This document shows positions 26,236 to 33,269 of a stretch of 64,000 nucleotides of DNA, one piece after another. Source of the stretch: Streptomyces hiroshimensis (GTDB lineage: Bacteria > Actinomycetota > Actinomycetes > Streptomycetales > Streptomycetaceae); NCBI RefSeq assembly GCF_014650335.1, contig NZ_BMUT01000006.1:62001-126000 (forward strand). The letters run 5' to 3'. The first letter of the stretch is position 1. Every line of letters starts with the position of its first letter. A program made the translations under genes and the position numbers. The notes beneath the pieces were generated by a model. It had not been told where the DNA came from, searched no databases, and saw nothing but the letters and a program-made list of their open reading frames with translations.

Positions 26236-26743
26236 CGCGAAAACCGTCCTCGAACAGACGTTCAGTGAAGCCGGGCTCGAGTGGGAGAGCCCGGCCGACG
26301 GCACCTACGTGGTGAAGCTGCCGGGCACCCGCAAGCTGTCCACGACCGTGTCCCTGGTCGTCGGCAAGCACTCGCTGTCCGTCAACGCCTTCGTCGTGCG
26401 CCGGCCCGACGAGAACCACGAGGCGGTGCACCGCTGGCTGCTGGAGCGCAACACCCGGCTGTACGGGCTGGGTTACGCGCTCGACCGGCTGGGTGACGTC
26501 TACCTCGTCGGCCGGCTGCCGCTGGCCGCCGTGACCCCGGACGAGGTCGACCGGCTCCTCGGCACGGTCCTGGAGAACGCCGACGGCAGCTTCAACACCC
26601 TGCTGGAGATGGGGTTCGCGAGCGCCATCCGCAAGGAGTACGCGTGGCGCACCTCGCGCGGGGAGTCGACGCGGAACCTGGAGGCGTTCGCCCGGCTGAC
26701 GGCGGATCAGCCCGACGGCGAGGGCGAAGCCGGCGGGTCGTGA
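26228..26743 (+). CDS. YbjN-domain protein
   Basis: This 171-residue protein starts at ATG 26228, overlapping the mshA end by 8 bp, so it is probably co-translated. The YbjN/T3SS-chaperone-like fold is seen in VSLVVGKHSLSVNAFVVRRP, VHRWLLERNTRLYGLGYALD and VYLVGRLPLAAVTPDEVDRLLG. Position after mshA is conserved in actinobacteria. Function is unknown, possibly a chaperone. Confidence 0.85.
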   Translation: MADAKTVLEQTFSEAGLEWESPADGTYVVKLPGTRKLSTTVSLVVGKHSLSVNAFVVRRPDENHEAVHRWLLERNTRLYGLGYALDRLGDVYLVGRLPLAAVTPDEVDRLLGTVLENADGSFNTLLEMGFASAIRKEYAWRTSRGESTRNLEAFARLTADQPDGEGEAGGS

Positions 26744-26776
26744 CCGCCGTGACCGCCGTGACCGCCCGGTGAGGGC

Positions 26777-28084
26777 CTAGGCGGGCGACCTCGCCGGTTC
26801 CGGGGCCGCTTCCGGAGACGCTTCCTGGGCCACTTCCGGGGCCGGTTCCGGAGACGCCTCCGGCGCGGGATCCGTCGCCGTCGCCGGAACCCTGCTCATG
26901 AGCAGCCAGTAGCCGACGGCCGTGAAGGTGCCCACCACGGCGCAGCCCGCCCACAGCGCGTCCGCGCCGAACCGGTCGATGACCGTACCGCCCGCCACGG
27001 GCGCCACCAACGACGCCGTCGCCCACGACAGGGTGTACATGCCCTGGTAGCGGCCGCGGCCGTGCGTGGGGGAGAGCCGGGCGACCAGGCCCATCTGGAT
27101 GGGCGAGTTGATGATCTCCGCCAGCGTCCACACGCACACGGTCAGCATGTAGACCGCGAGCGAGCCGGCGAAGGCGGTGAGCCCGAACCCGTAGCCGCCG
27201 AGGAGGGCCGCGAGGACCAGCAGCAGCCGCGGGTCCCGGTGCTCCAGGAAGCGGGTGACCGGGATCTGCACGGCGACGATCAGGACGCCGTTGACGGCGA
27301 TGGCCATGCCGTAGTCCCTGGTGGAGAACCCGCCGTCCGCCATGGCCACCGGCAGGGCGACCTGGGACTGCAGGAACACCACGGCGAGGAGGAAGGACAG
27401 GCCGACCACGGCCATGTAGCGGCCGTCGCGCAGCACGGTGCCCATGCTGACCGTCGGCTCGTCGCCCTTGGCTGCGGCCGCATCCGCGTCCGGCCGCGAC
27501 TCGGGCAGCTTCACGAAGACCAGGATCGCGCACGCCAGCGTCATGACGGCCTCGCCCAGGAAGCCGATCAGATAGCTGTACTCGGCGACGAAGCCCGCCG
27601 CGACCGACGAGATCGCGAAGCCGAGGTTGATCGCCCAGTAGTTCAGGGCGAAGGCCCGCACCCGGTCCTCGGGCGCCACGATGTCCGCCATCATCGCCTG
27701 CACCGCGGGCCGGGAGGCGTTGCTCGCCATGCCGACCAGGAACGCGACGACGGAGATCGCCACGGGGTCGGTCATAAAGCCCAGCACGGCCACGGACACC
27801 GCGGTCGAGGTCTGCGCGATCAGGAGCGTGGGCCTGCGCCCCAGCCGGTCGGTCATCACCCCGGCGCCGATCGACGAGATGACGCTGCCGAGGCCGAGGA
27901 GGGCGCCGACGAGCCCCGCGAACGAGGCCGAGTGCCCCTGGTCGGCCGTGAGGAACATGGCCAGGAAGATGGAGACGAAGGCCCCCAGCCGGTTGACGAG
28001 AGTGGAGGCCCACAGCCACCAGAACGCCCGGGGCAGGCCCGAGACACTCTCCTTCGCGGCTCGTCTGACGCTCGCGACGGACAT
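26777..28084 (-). CDS. MFS transporter
   Basis: This 435-residue protein has about 12 hydrophobic segments. Motif A is recognisable between helices 2 and 3 (GVMTDRLGRRPTLLIAQ), with a second copy in the C-terminal half (LSPTHGRGRYQ). The last 40 residues are a cytoplasmic Pro/Ala/Glu-rich repeat. It is transcribed towards the YbjN gene. Substrate is not deducible. Confidence 0.85.
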   Translation of the reverse strand: MSVASVRRAAKESVSGLPRAFWWLWASTLVNRLGAFVSIFLAMFLTADQGHSASFAGLVGALLGLGSVISSIGAGVMTDRLGRRPTLLIAQTSTAVSVAVLGFMTDPVAISVVAFLVGMASNASRPAVQAMMADIVAPEDRVRAFALNYWAINLGFAISSVAAGFVAEYSYLIGFLGEAVMTLACAILVFVKLPESRPDADAAAAKGDEPTVSMGTVLRDGRYMAVVGLSFLLAVVFLQSQVALPVAMADGGFSTRDYGMAIAVNGVLIVAVQIPVTRFLEHRDPRLLLVLAALLGGYGFGLTAFAGSLAVYMLTVCVWTLAEIINSPIQMGLVARLSPTHGRGRYQGMYTLSWATASLVAPVAGGTVIDRFGADALWAGCAVVGTFTAVGYWLLMSRVPATATDPAPEASPEPAPEVAQEASPEAAPEPARSPA

Positions 28085-28168
28085 TCCGGATCCCCCCGAT
28101 GTGTAAGTGCCGAACTCAGTAAGCGCAAGTTACACACAGGGGTGGCCGGCAGGCCATCGGATTGCCGC

Positions 28169-28212
28169 CCACCGTCAATCCACCGTCGGTCCACCGCCGA
28201 TCCACCGTCGGT
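28169..28212 (+). repeat. Four-copy 11-bp tandem repeat upstream of gpmA
   Basis: Units CCACCGTCAAT, CCACCGTCGGT, CCACCGCCGAT and CCACCGTCGGT are adjacent (28169-28212). The 11-bp period equals one helical turn, so it may be a binding-site array. It does not match the PHO consensus. Confidence 0.75.
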
Positions 28213-28292
28213 CGGCGCCCTCCGGAGCAGCGCGCGACGCCCTCCCGGGCAGCGCGCACGGCACGCCCACGCGGTCGATTACGCTCATGGGC

Positions 28293-29054
28293 ATGGCCGA
28301 CGCACCGTACAAGCTGATCCTCCTCCGCCACGGCGAGAGCGAGTGGAATGCGAAGAACCTGTTCACCGGATGGGTGGACGTCAACCTGAACGAGAAGGGC
28401 GAGAAGGAGGCGGTCCGGGGCGGCGAGCTGCTCAAGGACGCCGGTCTGCTCCCCGACGTGGTCCACACCTCCCTGCAGAAGCGCGCCATCCGCACCGCGC
28501 AGCTCGCCCTGGAGTCCGCCGACCGCCACTGGATTCCGGTTCACCGCTCCTGGCGGCTGAACGAGCGCCACTACGGCGCCCTCCAGGGCAAGGACAAGGC
28601 CCAGACCCTCGCCGAGTTCGGCGAGGAGCAGTTCATGCTCTGGCGCCGTTCCTACGACACCCCGCCGCCCGCCCTAGAGGACGGCACCGAGTTCTCCCAG
28701 AGCGAGGACCCGCGCTACGCCTCCATCCCGCCGGAGCTGCGCCCGCGCACCGAGTGCCTCAAGGACGTCGTCGTCCGCATGCTGCCGTACTGGTACGACG
28801 GCATCGTCCCGGACCTGCTGGCCGGCCGTACGGTCCTGGTCGCCGCGCACGGCAACTCGCTCCGCGCGCTGGTCAAGCACCTGGACGGGATCTCCGACGC
28901 GGACATCGCGGGCCTGAACATCCCCACCGGCATCCCGCTCTCCTACGAGCTCGACGCCGACTTCCGCCCGCTCAACCCCGGCGGCACCTACCTCGACCCG
29001 GAGGCCGCCAAGGCCGCCATCGAGGCCGTGAAGAACCAGGGCAAGAAGAAGTAA
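28293..29054 (+). CDS. gpmA: 2,3-bisphosphoglycerate-dependent phosphoglycerate mutase
   Basis: This 253-residue glycolytic enzyme interconverts 3- and 2-phosphoglycerate. The phospho-His motif is LILLRHGESEWN at the N-terminus. The second catalytic His is in AAHGNSLRALVKHL, with NERHYGALQG between. Start ATG 28293 (MADAPYK) is preferred to the ATG six bases upstream on family conservation. A strong terminator follows the stop. Confidence 0.95.
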   Translation: MADAPYKLILLRHGESEWNAKNLFTGWVDVNLNEKGEKEAVRGGELLKDAGLLPDVVHTSLQKRAIRTAQLALESADRHWIPVHRSWRLNERHYGALQGKDKAQTLAEFGEEQFMLWRRSYDTPPPALEDGTEFSQSEDPRYASIPPELRPRTECLKDVVVRMLPYWYDGIVPDLLAGRTVLVAAHGNSLRALVKHLDGISDADIAGLNIPTGIPLSYELDADFRPLNPGGTYLDPEAAKAAIEAVKNQGKKK

Positions 29055-29066
29055 CCCATCCGGATC

Positions 29067-29104
29067 AGGCCCGCGATCAGCATTTTTCCGCTGATGGCGG
29101 GCCT
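29067..29104 (+). terminator. Rho-independent-like terminator of gpmA
   Basis: Arms AGGCCCGCGATCAGC (29067-29081) and GCTGATGGCGGGCCT (29090-29104, one mismatch) enclose a loop with five T residues, starting 12 bp after the gpmA stop. Confidence 0.85.
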
Positions 29105-29281
29105 GAGCCGTGCATCTGGGCCGCGGTAGGCGGGAGCCGCACGAGTCTTCCCTCGGGCTTCGCGCCATGCTTCGCCACCCGGAACCTGTACCCGCCAGGG
29201 TGTCGCCACCCCTGGGGCCAAGTCGATAATTGAGCACGTCCGAAAGGTTCTTTGCTCCTGCCGGATGCCGCACGCGTATGC

Positions 29282-29315
29282 GGCCCGGGCTCTGGAGGCC
29301 ACCAGAGCCCGGGCC
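29282..29315 (-). terminator. Perfect 14-bp hairpin, terminator of the 42-residue gene
   Basis: GGCCCGGGCTCTGG (29282-29295) and CCAGAGCCCGGGCC (29302-29315) are exact complements around a 6-base loop. It lies about 108 bp beyond the stop of the minus-strand small gene at 29423 and faces the gpmA terminator. The remainder of 29105-29422 holds no gene I can support. Confidence 0.7.
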
Positions 29316-29422
29316 GGGTGTGCGGGGCGTCGAGGCGGGTCCGGCCGATCATGTGCCGGTCGGGCCCGCTTCACGCGAGCCACGGCCTTGCCGTCCGGGC
29401 CTTACCTTCACCCCCGTCCGCG

Positions 29423-29551
29423 CTACCGCGCGAACTGCGCCACGCACCCTGCGATCGCGGAGACCGCACCGAACACGGCGATGATCACCTGTGCTCGGGT
29501 GGCCGGGTCGAGCCGCTTGCGCTTGCCCGAATCCATGGTCCGCTTCCGCAT
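29423..29551 (-). CDS. 42-residue single-span membrane protein
   Basis: This small gene starts at ATG 29551 directly after an exceptionally good ribosome site (GGAGGGGAGGTGAAC). The N-terminal 20 residues are strongly basic (MRKRTMDSGKRKRLDPATR). A hydrophobic span with one Cys follows (VIIAVFGAVSAIAGCVAQF), then Ala-Arg and TAG. The charge pattern predicts the N-terminus in the cytoplasm. I do not recognise a family. A hairpin terminator follows downstream. The 268 bp upstream contains two small hairpins (CCCGGTTACCGGG; CCCAGC/GCTGGG) and no other gene. Confidence 0.65.
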   Translation of the reverse strand: MRKRTMDSGKRKRLDPATRAQVIIAVFGAVSAIAGCVAQFAR

Positions 29552-29819
29552 GTTCACCTCCCCTCCGGAGCAGCGCCCGGTTACCGGGCAAGCCCAGCGC
29601 TACATGCTGGGACGGCGTTGGCCATCGTGGGAGTTTGAACGGATCAACCCAACACCCGTTCATCCGTGGCAGACCATCTAGCGCCCCCTGGCGAATCCTG
29701 GCGAAAACATCGCGGACCTGCGTGCACGGCAGTTCGGTGAACGTGGGGGCGGGGGGCTTGTCGCGCTGAGCCCTCGGTGCTGGGCCCTTGGCACTGGGCC
29801 CTTGATCTAGCCTCTGGGT

Positions 29820-30239
29820 ATGCGTATCGACGAGATCTCTTCCTGGCTTGACGGGCGGCACGGCGCGTGTGCGGGGTCCGTGGCCCTCTCGGGTGAGTTC
29901 GATGCGTACCTCTGCACGCTTCCGTGGGCGGGGTCGGGCATCGACTGGCGGGAGATCCCGCACCGCTCGCTCGCGCTGGAGGGGGTCTCCGACGACGCGG
30001 CGGTGGAGTGGGCCCGGCAGACGCCCATGGCCCTGCACGATCACGTGCTGCTGATCGACTCGGCTTCCGAGCCGGGAGTGGTGTGCCGCTTCGAGGACGC
30101 CGTGCGGGATTTCGAGCTGCTCTCCCACCGCCCGGAGCTGTACATGTGCGGTGCGGACCTCGTGGACGGCGAGGTGCGGCCGGCCTTCGACCGCTTCGTC
30201 GAGCGGCGGTTCTTCATGACGCTCAACGCCCGGCTCTGA
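29820..30239 (+). CDS. Hypothetical protein
   Basis: This 139-residue protein starts at ATG 29820. It has no signal peptide or membrane span. The centre reads EWARQTPMALHDHVLLIDSASEPGVVCRFEDAVRDFELLSHRPELYMCG, which here is described in two parts because I cannot place it in a family. Codon use matches neighbours. The 176 bp to the next gene holds only a promoter-sized gap. Confidence 0.6.
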   Translation: MRIDEISSWLDGRHGACAGSVALSGEFDAYLCTLPWAGSGIDWREIPHRSLALEGVSDDAAVEWARQTPMALHDHVLLIDSASEPGVVCRFEDAVRDFELLSHRPELYMCGADLVDGEVRPAFDRFVERRFFMTLNARL

Positions 30240-30415
30240 CTCCCGCTGACTCCGTAGGCCGCTGCCCGCCGCCCCCTGCCCCGCGCGAAAGCGCTGGTGG
30301 GGGGCTTCTCGTTGTGGCGAACGGGTCATGTGGTCACCGAATGGAGCAAGTCGGCCACGGTGCGGATGCGGCCCACGGGTCTTCAGGTGAGCCTCGAAAG
30401 CAAGGAGGTAACACC

Positions 30416-31177
30416 ATGCATTCAATCCGCTCCGCCATATGCGGTGCAGCCACCGTCGTCGCCGTCGTCGCGGCCCCCGTCGCCCCGGCCTACGCCTTCG
30501 GGGGCAGCATCGCCCCGACGGTCGGCGAGGCGGCCGGCTCGGTCCCCAACACGGACGGCCCCGGCCACGGCCGTCACAACGACCGTGACGACTGCGACGA
30601 CGACCACGGTCACGGCCACGGTCGTCATGACGACCACGGCCACGGTGACCACGGTCGCCACGACGACCACGGGCGTCACGACGACCGCGACGACTGCGAC
30701 GACGACCACGGTCACGGCCGTCACGACCACGACGGCCGTCACGACCGTGACGACTGCGACGACGACCACGGCCGCGGTGACCACGGGCGTCACGACGATG
30801 GCTGGGGCGACCACGACGGGCGTCACGACGACCACGGCCGGGGTGACCACCACGGTGACCACGACCACGGCCGCGGTGACCACGGGCGTCACGACGACCA
30901 CGGCCGGGGTGACCACCACGGTGACCACGACCACGGCCGCGGTGACCACGGTCGCCACGACGACCACGGCCGGGATGACCACGGCCGCGGTGACCACGAC
31001 CACGGTCGCCCGCACCACTCCTCCCACGCGGGTGGTGGCGCCACGGCGCTCGCGTCGTCCACGGAGCCGACGGCTGCCGAGGCCCCGGTGCTCATCCTGG
31101 CCGGTACCGCGACCGCAGGTCTCATCGGCGGCATGATCTGGTACCGCCGCCGCGCCACCGGCGCCGTCAAGCAGTGA
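30416..31177 (+). CDS. Secreted His/Asp-rich, metal-binding-like surface protein
   Basis: This 253-residue protein starts at ATG 30416 behind AAGGAGG. A signal peptide (1-27, ending PAYA) is followed by about 150 residues made almost entirely of His, Asp, Gly and Arg, including three copies of DRDDCDDDHG and two identical-length 22-residue units. An Ala/Ser/Thr linker leads to a hydrophobic span (APVLILAGTATAGLIGGMIW) and a basic tail (YRRRATG). The layout is that of a cell-wall/membrane-anchored protein. No LPXTG- or LAXTG-type motif is visible before the span, although a class F sortase gene follows 19 bp downstream. Divalent metal (Zn, Ni, Cu) binding is inferred from composition. Confidence 0.8.
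   Translation: MHSIRSAICGAATVVAVVAAPVAPAYAFGGSIAPTVGEAAGSVPNTDGPGHGRHNDRDDCDDDHGHGHGRHDDHGHGDHGRHDDHGRHDDRDDCDDDHGHGRHDHDGRHDRDDCDDDHGRGDHGRHDDGWGDHDGRHDDHGRGDHHGDHDHGRGDHGRHDDHGRGDHHGDHDHGRGDHGRHDDHGRDDHGRGDHDHGRPHHSSHAGGGATALASSTEPTAAEAPVLILAGTATAGLIGGMIWYRRRATGAVKQ
30833..30964 (+). repeat. 66-bp tandem duplication in the His/Asp-rich gene
   Basis: Two adjacent units of 66 bp (30833-30898 and 30899-30964) are nearly identical and add 22 residues each. They point to recent in-frame expansion of the metal-binding-like region. Confidence 0.85.
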
Positions 31178-31196
31178 CGGGGAGCGAACGGGCGTC

Positions 31197-32015
31197 ATGT
31201 CAGAAGCGCGTGCAGGTGGCCGTAACCGCCTGCTGACAAGGGTGGCCTGGGCGGCCTTGCTGCTCGCCCTGTGCCTGGCCGGCGGCGGTGCTGCCGACGA
31301 GCCGGAGCCCCAGGCACCGAGCCACAGGGGCATCGCGGCCAAGAGCCACCCTCACGCGCCCGGTCTGCCTCCGGTACACGAAGCGTTGCCGGAGGCAGGC
31401 CCTCAGACCCTGCAGATCAAGGTCCTGGGGCTCAAGGCCCCCGTCGAGAGCCACGGCCTCGACAAGCTCGGGGGCGTCGAACTGCCCCCGTACGAGCGGG
31501 CCGACGCCGTCGCCTGGTACAAGGACGGCCCCTCGCCGGGCAGCGAAGGCGCCGCCGTCATCGTCGGCCACGTCGACACCGAGAAGGCCCCGGCCGTCTT
31601 CGCCGGGCTCAGCGTCCTCAAGCGCGGCGCGAAGATCCAGGTCACCCGGACGGACGGCATCGTCGCCGAGTTCACCGTCGAGGACATCTCCGTCGTGCCC
31701 AACGAGCCCTTCGACGCCGACAAGGTCTACGGGCCGGTCGACGACGACCGCCCTGAACTGCGCCTGATCACCTGCGGCGGGGACTACGACCGCAACAAGC
31801 ACCTCTACAGCGCCAACATCGTCGTCACCTCGTATCTGACCGGCGCAACGCAGCCCCAGCAGCCCCAGCAGACGCCGCAGCCTCAGCAACAGCAGCCGCA
31901 GCCTCCGGCGCAGAAACCGGTCCCCGCATCACCGGCCGCACCGGTGACCCCGGCCCCCTCCGGCCCCGGCGGCGACACGGACGAGACCGACGCCGACCCC
32001 GAAGAAGCCGAGTGA
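31197..32015 (+). CDS. Class F sortase
   Basis: This 272-residue protein has an N-terminal membrane anchor/signal (13-31) and a sortase barrel at about 70-215. Catalytic residues are His125 (VIVGHVDT), Cys193 (LRLITCGGDYD) and Arg199. The tail is a long Gln/Pro then Pro/Ala/Asp/Glu disordered region, unusual for a sortase. It sits 19 bp behind the His/Asp-rich surface protein gene, so that protein is the likely substrate. Class F sortases are widespread in actinobacteria and poorly characterised. Confidence 0.85.
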   Translation: MSEARAGGRNRLLTRVAWAALLLALCLAGGGAADEPEPQAPSHRGIAAKSHPHAPGLPPVHEALPEAGPQTLQIKVLGLKAPVESHGLDKLGGVELPPYERADAVAWYKDGPSPGSEGAAVIVGHVDTEKAPAVFAGLSVLKRGAKIQVTRTDGIVAEFTVEDISVVPNEPFDADKVYGPVDDDRPELRLITCGGDYDRNKHLYSANIVVTSYLTGATQPQQPQQTPQPQQQQPQPPAQKPVPASPAAPVTPAPSGPGGDTDETDADPEEAE

Positions 32016-32023
32016 ACCGAGAA

Positions 32024-32053
32024 GACCCCCGGCCGGAGCACCGGCCGGGGGTC
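32024..32053. terminator. Bidirectional hairpin terminator
   Basis: Exact 13-base arms (GACCCCCGGCCGG, 32024-32036, and its complement at 32041-32053) with a 4-base loop lie between the sortase gene and the convergent small Cys-rich gene. Confidence 0.85.
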
Positions 32054-32079
32054 CGTCCCGTGAGTGACGTGCATCCGAG

Positions 32080-32190
32080 CTAGCTGCAGCTGCCGCCGCA
32101 CTGGCACGAGCCGCCGTTCTGGCAGCCGCATGAACAGCCGGGGCCGCACTGGCAGCCGTTCTGGGGCTGTGCGGGAGGGGTCTGGGTCAT
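32080..32190 (-). CDS. Metallothionein-like Cys-rich small protein
   Basis: This 36-residue protein starts at ATG 32190 behind CGAGGAGG and ends TAG at 32080. After a Gln/Pro-rich head (MTQTPPAQPQNG) it carries eight cysteines at 13, 15, 19, 21, 23, 29, 31 and 35. The spacing is CxC, CxCxC, CxC and a last Cys, separated by Gly/Gln/Ser/Asn. That density and spacing is the hallmark of metallothioneins that bind Cu(I) or Zn(II). It is comparable in size and style to small actinobacterial examples such as mycobacterial MymT, although the sequence differs. There is no His. It lies next to the His/Asp-rich surface protein and phoU. Metal identity is unknown. Confidence 0.75.
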   Translation of the reverse strand: MTQTPPAQPQNGCQCGPGCSCGCQNGGSCQCGGSCS

Positions 32191-32377
32191 GTGTGGGTAC
32201 CTCCTCGAAGGGTGGTTGCCTGCCCCCAGTCAAGAACCGCCCTTTGCGTCCGTCAATGCCCCTCGCGTACGTATGTACGGGCGCATCGAGGGCGCGTAGA
32301 AGCACACGGACCAGGCCGCACGCCCTCTTGAACGAGAACGCGCCCTCGTCCCGTACCCCGGACCCGGGCGCCCCCGC

Positions 32378-33067
32378 TCAGGCGTCCCCGTCCCCGCCCG
32401 ACCGGCCCTCGCCCTGCGTCAGATCGTCCGCGTGCTCGCCCGTGACCAGGTAGACCACCCGCTTCGCGACCGAGACCGCGTGGTCCGCGAACCGCTCGTA
32501 GTAGCGGCCCAGCAGCGTCACGTCGACGGCCGTCTCGATGCCGTGCTTCCAACGGTCGTCCATCAGGTGCTGGAAGAGCGCGCGGTGCAGCAGGTCCATC
32601 GCGTCGTCGTCCTGCTCCAGCTGCAGCGCCAGGTCGACGTCCTTGGTGATGATCACCTCGCCGGCCTTGGCCATCAGCCGCTGCGCCAGCTGGCCCATCT
32701 CCAGGATCGTGGCGTGCAGGTCGCGCGGCACCGCCGTGTCCGGGAAGCGCAGCCGCGCCAGCTTGGCCACGTGCTGGGCCAGGTCGCCCGAGCGCTCCAG
32801 GTCGGCGCTCATGCGCAGCGAGGTGACCACGATCCGCAGATCGGTGGCGACCGGCTGCTGCCGCGCGAGCAGGGCGACGGCCCGCTCCTCCAGGTCCCGC
32901 TGGAGGTCGTCCACCTTGGCGTCCGCCGCGATCACGGACTCCGCGAGCTTGAGGTCCGCGTCCAGGATCGCCGTGGTGGCGCGCCCGATCGCGGACCCGA
33001 CGAGCCGGGCCATCTCCACCAGGCCCTCGCCGATCGAATCCAGCTCCTCGTGGTACGCGTCCCGCAT
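32378..33067 (-). CDS. phoU: Phosphate transport system regulatory protein PhoU
   Basis: This 229-residue protein starts at ATG 33067. Two three-helix PhoU domains are visible with the metal-binding signature in each half (EERAVALLARQQPVATDLR and EQDDDAMDLLHRALFQH region). In Streptomyces PhoU is strongly PhoP-activated and modulates the phosphate response. It is divergent from phoR, with a three-unit PHO box in the shared 202-bp intergenic region oriented towards phoU. Confidence 0.95.
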   Translation of the reverse strand: MRDAYHEELDSIGEGLVEMARLVGSAIGRATTAILDADLKLAESVIAADAKVDDLQRDLEERAVALLARQQPVATDLRIVVTSLRMSADLERSGDLAQHVAKLARLRFPDTAVPRDLHATILEMGQLAQRLMAKAGEVIITKDVDLALQLEQDDDAMDLLHRALFQHLMDDRWKHGIETAVDVTLLGRYYERFADHAVSVAKRVVYLVTGEHADDLTQGEGRSGGDGDA

Positions 33068-33163
33068 TGCCTGACCTTCTCTCTGCCGAGTGAAACAGTG
33101 GGCCAAAGCCGTGTGGCCGCCCACGTTCCCACGTTCTGGCCGGAACGCGACGCCCGCGGCGCC

Positions 33164-33196
33164 CTGGAGTGAACCGGTGCCGACGCCGAGGTGAAC
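33164..33196 (-). promoter_or_regulatory. PHO box, three 11-nt units, phoU-phoR intergenic
   Basis: Read on the minus strand the units are GTTCACCTCGG, CGTCGGCACCG and GTTCACTCCAG, contiguous with an 11-bp period. This matches the Streptomyces PhoP operator consensus (G[GT]TCAYYYR[GC]G) in the outer units, with a weak middle unit, as in known PHO core boxes. It should mediate activation of phoU and autoregulation of phoRP. Confidence 0.8.
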
Positions 33197-33269
33197 TCTC
33201 GGCAACGTGTGTTCGAGGCGGCACCCATTTGGCTGTGGATGGGTCGCGGAGCCCGCATAACCTGGACTC

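Noticed and set aside
29265..29681. Plus-strand 138-codon frame across the 29.3-29.7 kb gap
   Set aside because: It runs through a perfect 14-bp terminator hairpin and opposes the small minus-strand gene with a far better ribosome site.
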